Assembly: GCA_011048855.1 (NCBI GenBank)
Contig: DSCZ01000302.1
Coordinates: forward strand, 1-7,436
Direction of reading: 5' to 3'
Source: Desulfobacteraceae bacterium
GTDB taxonomy: Bacteria > Desulfobacterota > DSM-4660 > Desulfatiglandales > Desulfatiglandaceae
DNA length: 7,436 bases
The translations under genes and the position numbers were made by a program. Positions 1-6,560 of the stretch are shown here, in pieces. Numbering within the stretch: position 1 is the stretch's first letter; every line of letters starts with the position of its first letter. The notes under the pieces were generated by a model. That model saw only the letters and a list, made by a program, of their open reading frames with translations. It made no database searches and was not told the origin of the DNA.

Positions 1-7
1 ATTTAAT

Positions 8-13
8 TATAAA
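8..13 (+). promoter_or_regulatory. Possible -10 element upstream of the transglycosylase gene
   Basis: TATAAA matches five of six bases of the sigma70 -10 consensus and lies in an AT-rich stretch about 50 bases before the likely start at 66. Any -35 element would fall outside the window, so the promoter cannot be completed. An AT-rich flank produces such hexamers by chance, so this is only a candidate. Confidence 0.25.
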
Positions 14-65
14 TGTTAAAAATTCTACTCCCTCCGGGTCGAAGAGGTGGATGAAAGGAGGCATC

Positions 66-1058
66 GTGAAAGAATGTTTAAAGGCTTTTGTCTCTTGTGC
101 CGTGGTGTTTGCGGCCTTCATTCTGATGACGGTGGAACCGGTACGGGGTTCGGCCGGCGATGATTTCACCGTTTGGCTTGAAGGGGTGAAACGGGAGGCA
201 TCCGCGGCCGGAATATCACAAGCAACGATCGAATCGGCTTTCGAAGGGCTGGCGCCTGTGCCGCGTGTCATCGAGCTGGACCGACGTCAGCCGGAGGTGA
301 CACGAACCTTCGCAGCCTACCTTCGAAGCGCTGTGTCTCAGCAGCGCATAAAACAGGGTAAGCGGCTCCTTGAAGCCAACCAAGCGCTCCTTGACGAAAT
401 AGGATTACGATTCGGGGTTCCGCCTCGGTACCTGGTGTCATTGTGGGGTATAGAATCGAACTACGGGCATTATACGGGCGGTTTTTCGGTGGTAGGCGCC
501 CTTGCCACGCTTGCCCACGACGGGAGACGTAGTTCGTTCTTCCGCACCGAATTGCTGAATGCTCTGAAAATAATCGACCAGGGTCATATTGATCCGGTCG
601 ATATGACGGGATCGTGGGCCGGGGCAATGGGACAGGTGCAGTTTATGCCGTCTTCGTTTCTTTCTTTTGCGGTGGATCACGATGAGGACGGCCGTCGGGA
701 CATATGGAACAATATATCCGATGCGTTGGCCTCGGCCGGGAATTATCTGAAACGGTCAGGGTGGTCGACGGGGCTCAAATGGGGCAGGGAGGTTGGACTG
801 CCGGAGGGTTTCGATTCGTCGCTCATGGGCCTGGATGTCAAAAAGAATATCGATGAATGGGCCCGGCTGGGCGTGCGACGTGTCGACGGAGGAGAGCTGC
901 CGGCCGGATCGGAAATAGCGGCTTCCGTCGTGCAGCCGGACCGGGGCGGCAGATCTTTCCTGGTATATGACAATTTTCGCGTGCTTCTTAAATGGAACCG
1001 GTCCGTCTATTTTGGGCTGGCCGTGGGCCTGTTGGCCGACGCCGTTGTATCGCAGTGA
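66..1058 (+). CDS. mltB: MltB-family lytic murein transglycosylase
   Basis: This enzyme cleaves the MurNAc-GlcNAc bond of peptidoglycan in the periplasm, forming 1,6-anhydro-muramyl ends during murein turnover. The GTG at 66 is preferred (330 residues) because AAAGGAGG at 54-61 sits just before it; the in-frame ATG at 51 would overlap that ribosome binding site. Residues 1-30 form a signal peptide: a short charged start, a hydrophobic core at about 7-23, and a small-residue region ending near GSA. There is no convincing lipobox, so the product is probably soluble or periplasmic, unlike lipoprotein MltB of E. coli. The family core is clear: WGIESNYG with catalytic Glu130, then GSWAGAMGQVQFMPSSF at 182-198, then an EF-hand-like loop DHDEDGRRDIW (Asp204, 206, 208, 212) matching the calcium site of Slt35. 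The length is normal. It is followed after 156 bases by the metallophosphoesterase gene on the same strand. The family is secure; the exact paralogue (MltB or another) is not. Confidence 0.93.
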   Translation: MKECLKAFVSCAVVFAAFILMTVEPVRGSAGDDFTVWLEGVKREASAAGISQATIESAFEGLAPVPRVIELDRRQPEVTRTFAAYLRSAVSQQRIKQGKRLLEANQALLDEIGLRFGVPPRYLVSLWGIESNYGHYTGGFSVVGALATLAHDGRRSSFFRTELLNALKIIDQGHIDPVDMTGSWAGAMGQVQFMPSSFLSFAVDHDEDGRRDIWNNISDALASAGNYLKRSGWSTGLKWGREVGLPEGFDSSLMGLDVKKNIDEWARLGVRRVDGGELPAGSEIAASVVQPDRGGRSFLVYDNFRVLLKWNRSVYFGLAVGLLADAVVSQ

Positions 1059-1116
1059 TTCCGCCGGGCTTCGCAGCAGGTCGAAAAACCTCTCGTTGTC
1101 CGGAACCATCGTTCCC

Positions 1117-1146
1117 CCGCCTCGTTTTTTTGAACCCGGGAGGCGG
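1117..1146 (+). repeat. Inverted repeat between the transglycosylase and phosphoesterase genes
   Basis: CCGCCTC (1117-1123) and GAGGCGG (1140-1146) form a 7-bp GC-rich stem with a 16-base loop that contains seven T residues (1125-1131). A second small hairpin, GGAAC/GTTCC (1102-1106 and 1111-1115), lies just upstream. Only TTTA follows the main stem, so it is not a canonical intrinsic terminator. It may still act as a weak terminator or processing site for the upstream gene. No convincing promoter is visible in the rest of the 156-base gap. Confidence 0.35.
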
Positions 1147-1214
1147 TTTATGATGAAAATGTCCGACCGGGTTCATTGCCTTGAATATGCCCGGTATCCG
1201 AAGAGGTTTACTTG

Positions 1215-2351
1215 ATGAAAGAGCTATTGTCGTTTGCGGCTTTTATAGCGACCTTTATTTCACTTTACGGTTTGCTGAACTACTACTTTTATCGTAAAGC
1301 CGCTGGATGTATTTCCTGTAAATCCTGGGGAAAAGCCCTGCCGGCGGCTTTTTTGCTGTTGATGGTATTCGCCCCTTTCTTGGTTAATTTTGCATCCGCA
1401 GCCGGGTTGCACAATGTGGCGCTTGTTTCCGCCTGGATTGGCTATACATGGATGGCAGCGGTTTTCCTTTTTTTCTGCGTGCATGCGGCCGTGGATATCG
1501 TGTCTGTAGTCAGGTGGATTTTTTTGCGTATTTCGGGGCGGTCGCGTGCCGTTTTTGAAAGGCGTCGGGCGGTGTTCGCGATTTCAGCGGCCATGGTTTC
1601 GGCGGCGTTGGCATGGGGGTTTTTAGAGGCGCGCACCATCCGAATTGAGCATGTCGGAATTTATTCGGATAAACTTTCCGAGCCGGTAAGGATCGCCCAC
1701 CTCTCGGACCTGCATTTCGGAGTGATGAACGGGGAGAGGTTTGCGGCAAAGGTGGCCCGGCTTCTGGAGGAAATCAATGCGGACATCGTTGTTTCAACCG
1801 GAGATATGATTGACCGCGGCCTTGCGGATTTTGAAGGGACGGCGGCGGTTCTGCGCGGGGTTACGGCAGCGGCAGGTAAATACGCGGTGGCAGGGAATCA
1901 CGAGTTTTACACCGGAATAGAGAAATCGGCGGAGTTTCACGAAAAGTCCGGTTTTACGTTTTTGAGGAATAGTGCGGTGTTCGTATCCGATCGCTTGACC
2001 ATCGCGGGGGTGGACGATCCGGCAGGCAGGAGATATGGCATAAATCCCGATTTTTTCGAACGCCGTCTGCTGGATGGTGTGCCGCCGGAGCGTTTCACAC
2101 TACTGCTCAAACATCAGCCGGTGCCGGCTGCCGGTTATGACCTTCAGCTTTCCGGACACACCCACGGAGGCCAGATATTTCCTTTCAATTTCATTGTCGG
2201 GATGGTCTATCCGCGGGTAAGGGGGTTCCACGAGCTGGAATGCGGCTGTTCAATGTACATAAGCAGGGGGACCGGTTTCTGGGGCCCGCCGCTCCGGCTT
2301 TTCGCGCCGCCTGAAATCACGGTGATAGAGATACGACCTGAAGAAAGCTGA
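1215..2351 (+). CDS. Membrane-anchored metallophosphoesterase (YkuE/YaeI type)
   Basis: This is a calcineurin-like phosphoesterase with a membrane domain (378 residues). The ATG at 1215 is preferred over the TTG at 1212 because AAGAGG at 1201-1206 is spaced 8 bases before it. Hydrophobic segments at about 4-22, 41-60, 70-96 and 117-137 suggest four membrane spans. The catalytic domain starts near 157 and contains all expected metal-ligand motifs: SDLHFG (Asp165, His167), GDMID (Asp197), GNHE (Asn228, His229), KHQP (His300) and GHTHGGQ (His315, His317). The arrangement matches YkuE/YaeI-like proteins, some of which act on UDP-diacylglucosamine or phospholipids at the membrane; the substrate here cannot be read from sequence. 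A Cys pair, GCISC (32-35), lies between the first two spans and a CGC (343-345) near the end. The gene converges on tex with 14 bases between the stop codons. Confidence 0.9.
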   Translation: MKELLSFAAFIATFISLYGLLNYYFYRKAAGCISCKSWGKALPAAFLLLMVFAPFLVNFASAAGLHNVALVSAWIGYTWMAAVFLFFCVHAAVDIVSVVRWIFLRISGRSRAVFERRRAVFAISAAMVSAALAWGFLEARTIRIEHVGIYSDKLSEPVRIAHLSDLHFGVMNGERFAAKVARLLEEINADIVVSTGDMIDRGLADFEGTAAVLRGVTAAAGKYAVAGNHEFYTGIEKSAEFHEKSGFTFLRNSAVFVSDRLTIAGVDDPAGRRYGINPDFFERRLLDGVPPERFTLLLKHQPVPAAGYDLQLSGHTHGGQIFPFNFIVGMVYPRVRGFHELECGCSMYISRGTGFWGPPLRLFAPPEITVIEIRPEES

Positions 2352-2365
2352 AATCTCCACCCTCC

Positions 2366-4513
2366 CTACCTTCTTAAATCTTCCCGCTCTCTCATGCTCA
2401 ACGAGATCCGTTTACGGTCGATGTCGATGTCGAGGACCGTTACTTCCACTTTCTGGCGGACTTTTACGACTTCCGCAGGATCCTTGACGTACCTGTCGGC
2501 CAGCCTGCTGATGTGAACAAGGCCGTCCTGGTGGACTCCTATATCAACAAAAGCACCGAAGGCGGTGATGTTGGTGACGATGCCCGGAAGTTTCATCCCG
2601 GGTTTCAGATCGTTCAGGTTTTCGACGTCCTCTCTGAAAGCTGGTGGTTCGAAATGCTCTCTGGGGTCCCGGCCCGGCTTGGCAAGCTCCTGGACGATGT
2701 CTGTCAGGGTTGGAAGCCCCACCGTTTCCGTTACGTAACGTTCGAAGGGTATGGTTTTGCAGAAATCGGCATTACCCGCCAGTTCCATGAGCGAACAGCC
2801 CAGGTCCGCGGCAATTTTTTCCACCAGCGGATAGCTTTCCGGGTGCACCGCACTTGAATCAAGAGGGTTTGCCGCCCCATTTATTCTGAGAAACCCCGCC
2901 GCCTGCTCGAAGGCCTTTGGACCGAGCCTGGGAACCGCCTTAAGGCCCTGTCTGGACAGGAATGGTCCGTTTTCATCCCTATATTTCACCAGCTGCCTTG
3001 CAAGTTGAGGCCCCAGGCCGGATACATACGCGAGCAATTGGGCGCTTGCGGTGTTCACCTCTACACCGACTGCGTTCACGCAGCTTACAACTACGTCGTC
3101 AAGGCTTTTTTTGAGTGACCGCTGGTCCACGTCATGCTGGTACTGGCCGACGCCGATGGCCTTTGGGTCTATCTTGACCAGCTCCGCTAGAGGATCCATC
3201 AGCCGTCTGCCGATGGAAACCGCCCCCCGGACCGTGAGATCACGGTCCGGAAACTCTTCCCGGGCCGCCTCGGATGCCGAGTAGACCGATGCACCGCTTT
3301 CATCCACCATGATAAGGGTTATGGACGCCGGAAGGCCGATGCCTCTCAAGAATCTCTCGGTTTCGCGACCTGCAGTGCCGTTTCCAACCGCGATGGCTTC
3401 GATGTGAAATTTATCACAGAGCGCTTTTACATGTTGGGCGGCTTCAATATCGGCACGCTCGTTTTTGTGAGGATAAATAGTGTCGGAGTGGAGGAGTTTC
3501 CCCTGGGCGTCCAGGCACACCACCTTGCAACCGGTTCTGAACCCGGGGTCGACGGCAAGCACTCGTTTGCGCCCCAGGGGAGGCGCGAGGAGGAGCTGCC
3601 TCAGGTTTTCGGCGAAAATGTTTATTGCTTTTTCATCTGCCCGTTTCTTGGTTTCGAGCCTGATTTCGGTTTCGATGGAATGGGAGAGGAGGCGCTTGTA
3701 GGCGTCTTCCACCGCAAGCCTCACCTGCCCGGAGGCCGCGCAGAAGCCTTTGATGAAAAGTGTTTCCAGCAGGCTGACGGCTTTCTCCTCCGGGACCGTT
3801 ACCCGGAGCATGGTGAAACCTTCCTTTTCGGCTCTGCGCATGGCAAGCACCCTGTGCGACGGGGCAGAGGACACAGGCTCACTCCATTCGAAATAATCCC
3901 GGTATTTGACTCCCTGTTCCTCCATGCCTTCAACGACCTTGGAAATAAATTCACCGTCGGTCCTGTAAAGTTTCCTGACGGCTTCCCTTGCATTTTTGTT
4001 TTCATTGACCCATTCGGCGATGATGTCCCTGGCCCCGGCAAGGGCCTCTTCCATATCGGCCACCCCGTCTTCGGGACGCACAAAAGGGGCTGCAGCCGAT
4101 TTCAGGTCATCGGTTTGCTGCTCGAAAATCTCAATTGCGAGCGGTTCGAGGCCTTTTTCCTTTGCGGCTGTTGCCCTGGTGCGTCTCTTCGGGCGGTAGG
4201 GGAGGTAAATGTCTTCGAGTTCGGTGAGGCTCCATGCCGCCTGGACAGTCGCTTTCAATTCATCGGTAAGGACACCTTGCTCTTCCAGTGAGCGCAGGAT
4301 GGCCTCACGGCGCTTATCCAGTTCGGCGAGCTGGACCAGACGGTCCCTGATCGTTGATACCGCTACTTCGTCAAGAGATCCTGTGGCTTCTTTTCTGTAC
4401 CTTGCTATGAAGGGAACCGTGGCCCCCTGTTCAATGAGTGCTGCAGCCGCCTGCACGCGGCCGGGCCGGATCTGCAGCTCCGCCGCTATGGTTTCTATGT
4501 GTGCTTCGTTCAT
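2366..4513 (-). CDS. tex: Tex family RNA-binding transcription accessory protein
   Basis: Tex is a cytoplasmic nucleic-acid-binding protein related to eukaryotic Spt6, with roles in transcription and RNA metabolism. The 715 residues follow the family order: N-terminal helical Tex region with the signature VPFIARYRKEATGSLDE near 33-49; a YqgF/RNase H-like domain starting at about 316 (VLAVDPGFRTGCKV); a helix-hairpin-helix region at about 480-545 (NTASAQLLAYVSGLG, then VPRLGPKAFEQAAGFLR); and a C-terminal S1 domain at about 638-707 (GIVTNITAFGAFVDIG through DRKRISLSMRE). It ends soon after the S1 domain, so it lacks the longer tail of some proteobacterial homologues. The ATG has GGAGA five bases upstream (4519-4523). 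It lies 24 bases downstream of the inositol monophosphatase gene on the same strand, with no room for a separate promoter, so the two are probably co-transcribed. Identity is secure. Confidence 0.97.
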   Translation of the reverse strand: MNEAHIETIAAELQIRPGRVQAAAALIEQGATVPFIARYRKEATGSLDEVAVSTIRDRLVQLAELDKRREAILRSLEEQGVLTDELKATVQAAWSLTELEDIYLPYRPKRRTRATAAKEKGLEPLAIEIFEQQTDDLKSAAAPFVRPEDGVADMEEALAGARDIIAEWVNENKNAREAVRKLYRTDGEFISKVVEGMEEQGVKYRDYFEWSEPVSSAPSHRVLAMRRAEKEGFTMLRVTVPEEKAVSLLETLFIKGFCAASGQVRLAVEDAYKRLLSHSIETEIRLETKKRADEKAINIFAENLRQLLLAPPLGRKRVLAVDPGFRTGCKVVCLDAQGKLLHSDTIYPHKNERADIEAAQHVKALCDKFHIEAIAVGNGTAGRETERFLRGIGLPASITLIMVDESGASVYSASEAAREEFPDRDLTVRGAVSIGRRLMDPLAELVKIDPKAIGVGQYQHDVDQRSLKKSLDDVVVSCVNAVGVEVNTASAQLLAYVSGLGPQLARQLVKYRDENGPFLSRQGLKAVPRLGPKAFEQAAGFLRINGAANPLDSSAVHPESYPLVEKIAADLGCSLMELAGNADFCKTIPFERYVTETVGLPTLTDIVQELAKPGRDPREHFEPPAFREDVENLNDLKPGMKLPGIVTNITAFGAFVDIGVHQDGLVHISRLADRYVKDPAEVVKVRQKVEVTVLDIDIDRKRISLSMREREDLRR

Positions 4514-4537
4514 TCAAATCTCCAAATATCAAAACTT

Positions 4538-5320
4538 TCAAAAAAGAGTTTCCCGGATCAAGCCGCATATATCTTTATTTCCTGCGATAAGAGATATGCC
4601 TCGTTTTTCCGTCAGGTATTGCACTTCGCCTCCGGCCTCTTCAATCAGCAATGTTCCCGCGGCCACATCCCACAGATTGAGATTCAATTCCCAGAACCCA
4701 TCAAAGACGCCCGCCGCAACCAGGGAAAGATCGTAGGCGGCTGAGCCGGTTCTTCTTAAGCCCCTTACGAGTGGGACCATGCGCGCGAAGTAGGCGGCGT
4801 TGTTTTCCTGGTGCTCGGCCCTGTCATAGGGAAATCCGGTGGCGAGGACGCACTGGTATAAAGAGTTTTTCTGTGAGACGAACACCCTTCTGCCGTCCAC
4901 AAAGGTTCCCTTTCCGGCGCCGGCGCTGAACATCTGGCCCAGCACCGGCACGTACACGACGCCTGCCATTGATTTTCCCCTGTGCTGCAGCGCAATGGAA
5001 ATACAGAAAAGATGGAAGCCCTGCGCAAAATTGGTCGTGCCGTCGAGGGGGTCCACAACCCATCGCCATTCGGATTCCATGGAGTGCGGGGCAGCTTCTT
5101 CTGACAGGATGCCGTGGCCTGGAAAGCAGCGTTTTACCTCATCCATGATAATCTGCTCGGCCCGGCGGTCGGCTTCGGTCACTAGATCCACGCGGGTTGA
5201 TTTACTGGAAATCTCGAGGTCGCTTCTTCCGAAAAAATCCATCAAAGCAGCACCCGCCTTCCTGGCAGTGGATTCGGCGAATTGGAGGGCCTCATCAAGA
5301 ATTCCATCGTCGGTTTTCAA
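4538..5320 (-). CDS. suhB: Inositol-monophosphatase family protein (SuhB-type), TTG start
   Basis: This is a magnesium-dependent, lithium-sensitive-type phosphatase that hydrolyses inositol-1-phosphate or related sugar phosphates. All metal-site motifs are present: ILSEE (Glu74), VDPLDGTTNF (Asp90, Asp93), and LWDVAAGTLLIEEAGG (Asp218). Length is 260 residues, normal for the family. The start is chosen as TTG at 5320-5318 because GGAGG (5328-5332) lies seven bases upstream. A longer reading frame to an ATG at 5371 would add 17 residues unrelated to the family and would run across this ribosome binding site and the promoter region. The gene is the first of a probable two-gene unit with tex. 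In E. coli, SuhB also takes part in the rRNA antitermination complex, so a second role in transcription is possible here, but the sequence does not show it. Other family members act as FBPases or histidinol phosphatases; activity is not certain. Confidence 0.93.
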   Translation of the reverse strand: MKTDDGILDEALQFAESTARKAGAALMDFFGRSDLEISSKSTRVDLVTEADRRAEQIIMDEVKRCFPGHGILSEEAAPHSMESEWRWVVDPLDGTTNFAQGFHLFCISIALQHRGKSMAGVVYVPVLGQMFSAGAGKGTFVDGRRVFVSQKNSLYQCVLATGFPYDRAEHQENNAAYFARMVPLVRGLRRTGSAAYDLSLVAAGVFDGFWELNLNLWDVAAGTLLIEEAGGEVQYLTEKRGISLIAGNKDICGLIRETLF

Positions 5321-5333
5321 TGTCGTTCCTCCC

Positions 5334-5360
5334 TGAAATTTCAAAAGAGAGCCGGCTCTC
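5334..5360 (-). repeat. Two adjacent perfect palindromes in the suhB leader
   Basis: TGAAATTTCA (5334-5343) and GAGAGCCGGCTCTC (5347-5360) are perfect palindromes three bases apart. On the minus strand the GC-rich one comes first, followed by TTTTGAAATTT and then the GGAGG of the TTG-start gene. If transcription begins near 5365, as the predicted promoter suggests, both lie in a leader of about 45 bases. They could be an operator, an RNA hairpin affecting translation, or an attenuator-like stop, since a GC stem followed by four T residues is present. Confidence 0.5.
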
Positions 5361-5371
5361 GGCTGGACCAA

Positions 5372-5400
5372 GCTATAACACGGGCGAAAGGCTGTGCCAA
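5372..5400 (-). promoter_or_regulatory. Sigma70-like promoter for suhB-tex
   Basis: Read on the minus strand, TTGGCA (5400-5395; five of six bases of the -35 consensus) is separated by 17 bases from TATAGC (5377-5372; four of six bases of the -10 consensus). The predicted start site near 5365 gives a leader of about 45 bases before the TTG codon. It lies between the end of the DUF3786 gene and suhB, so suhB-tex is likely to have its own transcription start. This supports the short TTG-start reading of suhB. Confidence 0.5.
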
Positions 5401-5458
5401 GCCCCCAGTGGCCGAGGTGTCGGAGCTCCCCGGATGCATGGCGGACCCATGTCGGGCT

Positions 5459-5484
5459 AAAAAGGGTGATCCGGGAAAGACCCT
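5459..5484 (-). terminator. Weak candidate intrinsic terminator after the DUF3786 gene
   Basis: On the minus strand, AGGGT (5484-5480, overlapping the TAG stop) can pair with ACCCT (5467-5463), followed by a run of five T (5463-5459, sharing its first T with the stem). The stem is only five base pairs with a 12-base loop, so it would be weak. It sits between the stop codon and the suhB promoter, where a terminator would be expected. Confidence 0.3.
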
Positions 5485-6283
5485 ACATGTGGCGCCAGGC
5501 CACCTTTTGAATCATCTGGGAGAAACCTGCGCCGAGAGAAAATATCGACCCAATGGAAAGGTTCCGGCCTGCGGTTTCGTCAAAAAAGACGTTCAGACTG
5601 GAGCCCATCCCCTCTGCCGGGGACCAGTAGCATATCATTGCCGGAACCAGGGGCAGGAAGCGAAGCACGACGGAAACGTCGGACTGAAACTGCGGATCCA
5701 CCTCTTTTCCGTTGAAAACGTGTACTATGTGGTCGAAGAGTTCGATGGATTCATCCGCCACCTTTTTCATGGGTTCTTCGCAGCGTTTTTTGAAAAGCGG
5801 GTACTGGGCACGGCCGCCGTCCAATTCGCGGAGAGACACCCAGTTGCCTGTGGGAGGAACGCCGGCGGAGCGGATTACATAGTCGAGAAAAGGGCCTGCG
5901 ACCCATGGATTGATGTGTATTTCTGAGTGAAGGTTTCCTTCCGCATCGACTGAAAAATCCTTCCCCAGGATTTTCACCGTTAATCTGCCGTTGGAAAACT
6001 TTCCCCCGATGCGGTCTGCGACAGCAGGAAGATCGAGCTTCTGCACCTCTTTTTTCATCTCTTCAATGGCTTCCTCGCGGTTGTCGGAAACTATCTTTTC
6101 GGTTTGATCTTCCTCCTTGAGGCTTTCAACGATTTTACGATCGACCCTGGGGCATTCGGCGAGGCTTCTCCGTCGCTGGAAGACCGCGCCGGCGAAAGCC
6201 AGGCAGGTCTTTTCACCGCATTCCCCGCAGTTGGATTTGTCGAGCAGTTTCAAGATTTCCACGGGATTGTCGAGCACCGTCAT
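5483..6283 (-). CDS. Iron-sulfur domain protein with DUF3786 domain
   Basis: The 266-residue protein has two parts. Residues 1-50 carry four cysteines, Cys19, Cys22, Cys27 and Cys44, in a CX2CX4CX16C pattern (NCGECGEKTC, then LAECP). This matches the small 4Fe-4S domain found in the gamma subunit of acetyl-CoA decarbonylase/synthase (corrinoid protein) and in RnfB-like proteins. A charged segment at about 51-75 leads to a domain from about 76 to the end that I recognise as DUF3786, of unknown function. There is no signal peptide or membrane span, so it is likely cytoplasmic. The ATG at 6283 is preceded by AAAAGGAGT with seven bases between GGAGT and the start. It has a near-consensus promoter and appears to be transcribed alone. 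The iron-sulfur domain suggests redox or corrinoid-related work in an anaerobe, but no reaction can be assigned. Confidence 0.85.
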   Translation of the reverse strand: MTVLDNPVEILKLLDKSNCGECGEKTCLAFAGAVFQRRRSLAECPRVDRKIVESLKEEDQTEKIVSDNREEAIEEMKKEVQKLDLPAVADRIGGKFSNGRLTVKILGKDFSVDAEGNLHSEIHINPWVAGPFLDYVIRSAGVPPTGNWVSLRELDGGRAQYPLFKKRCEEPMKKVADESIELFDHIVHVFNGKEVDPQFQSDVSVVLRFLPLVPAMICYWSPAEGMGSSLNVFFDETAGRNLSIGSIFSLGAGFSQMIQKVAWRHM

Positions 6284-6314
6284 CTGTATGACTCCTTTTC
6301 TTTTTTGTTCAATG

Positions 6315-6344
6315 ATTATCGGTCAACTCAACCCCCATTGTCAA
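6315..6344 (-). promoter_or_regulatory. Near-consensus sigma70 promoter for the DUF3786 gene
   Basis: On the minus strand, TTGACA (6344-6339) is a perfect -35 hexamer, followed by an 18-base spacer and GATAAT (6320-6315), five of six bases of the -10 consensus. Transcription would start near 6308, giving a short leader of about 25 bases with GGAGT just before the ATG at 6283. GTTGAC occurs twice on this strand (6345-6340 and 6327-6322), the second inside the spacer, which could mark a repressor or activator site. This is the strongest promoter in the window by eye. Confidence 0.65.
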
Positions 6345-6472
6345 CGTGGGTCCCCTCTGTGCCCGGGTTTTGCCGGTTTCTTGCTGCTGAAATTCTACAG
6401 ACGTTTCAAATGTACGCACCCGATGTATCGCACTAAAATTATTATTCGGGGATAGTGTGTCGGAAGATATTC

Positions 6473-6535
6473 ATGTACGATGGGGACAGGGAGGACAGGC
6501 TCAAACAGCCTGTCGTCCATGCGATTGAACGATGA
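6473..6535 (+). CDS. Possible short leader ORF (20 codons)
   Basis: An ATG at 6473 opens a 20-codon frame, beginning MYDGDRED, that ends at TGA 6533-6535, 25 bases before the peptidase start. GGAAG (6462-6466) lies six bases upstream of the ATG and could be a modest ribosome binding site; an in-frame GTG at 6455 would add six codons. The frame spans the strong hairpin at 6490-6518. It may be a leader peptide or chance; I recognise no homologue. Confidence 0.2.
   Translation: MYDGDREDRLKQPVVHAIER
6490..6518 (+). repeat. Strong hairpin upstream of the peptidase gene
   Basis: GGAGGACAGGCT (6490-6501) and AGCCTGTCGTCC (6507-6518) pair in 11 of 12 positions (8 bp, one G-G mismatch, 3 bp) around the five-base loop CAAAC. 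There is no following T run, so it is not an ordinary terminator. The left arm contains GGAGG, a Shine-Dalgarno-like sequence that would be hidden when the stem forms. It ends immediately before an in-frame ATG at 6519 and 42 bases before the preferred ATG at 6561. Confidence 0.7.
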
Positions 6536-6542
6536 ACCATCG
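6530..6542 (+). repeat. First copy of a palindromic GATGAACCATC motif
   Basis: CGATG-AAC-CATCG forms a 5-bp-arm inverted repeat with a three-base centre. The 11-base core GATGAACCATC recurs exactly at 6590-6600, 59 bases downstream, with the same centre. The pair flanks the likely ribosome binding site and start codon of the peptidase gene. Confidence 0.55.
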
Positions 6543-6547
6543 AGAAC

Positions 6548-6555
6548 GGGGGTGA
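6548..6555 (+). promoter_or_regulatory. Ribosome binding site deciding the peptidase start
   Basis: GGGGGTGA matches seven of eight bases of the ideal GGAGGTGA and ends five bases before the ATG at 6561. The alternative in-frame ATGs at 6480 and 6519 have no comparable sequence at proper spacing, so 6561 is the best start. Confidence 0.6.
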
Positions 6556-6560
6556 GCGCC

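Larger units (their letters stand above)
6284..6560. other. Divergent intergenic region with composition change
   Basis: This 277-base stretch separates the minus-strand DUF3786 gene from the plus-strand peptidase gene. It holds the DUF3786 promoter on the left, an AT-rich patch near 6432-6448 (with TAAAAT at 6434-6439, a possible weak plus-strand -10 lacking a good -35), and a cluster of inverted repeats from 6490 onward. No tRNA, terminator with a T run, or integrase-type site is evident. Composition turns GC-rich to the right, consistent with a junction between DNA of different origin, though this is inferred from appearance only. Confidence 0.6.

Noticed and set aside
3404..4291. 295-codon open frame on the plus strand opposite tex
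   Set aside because: It lies entirely inside tex, has no recognisable domain, and looks like the antisense shadow of a conserved gene.
4209..4736. 175-codon plus-strand frame over the suhB-tex junction
   Set aside because: Serine/arginine-rich translation typical of an antisense shadow; both minus-strand genes here have complete conserved motifs.
5411..5485. tRNA-like start GCCGAGGTGTCGGAG in the suhB upstream gap
   Set aside because: It resembles the 5' end of a tRNA-Leu or tRNA-Ser, but no T-arm (GGTTCGAATCC-like) or closing acceptor stem follows.
5282..5926. 214-codon plus-strand frame across suhB leader and DUF3786
   Set aside because: It overlaps two real genes and a promoter in antisense and has no recognisable family features.
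6490..6518. Intrinsic terminator at the strong hairpin
   Set aside because: The stem is stable but ATGCGATTG follows in place of a T run on the plus strand, and no T-rich tract lies on the minus-strand side.
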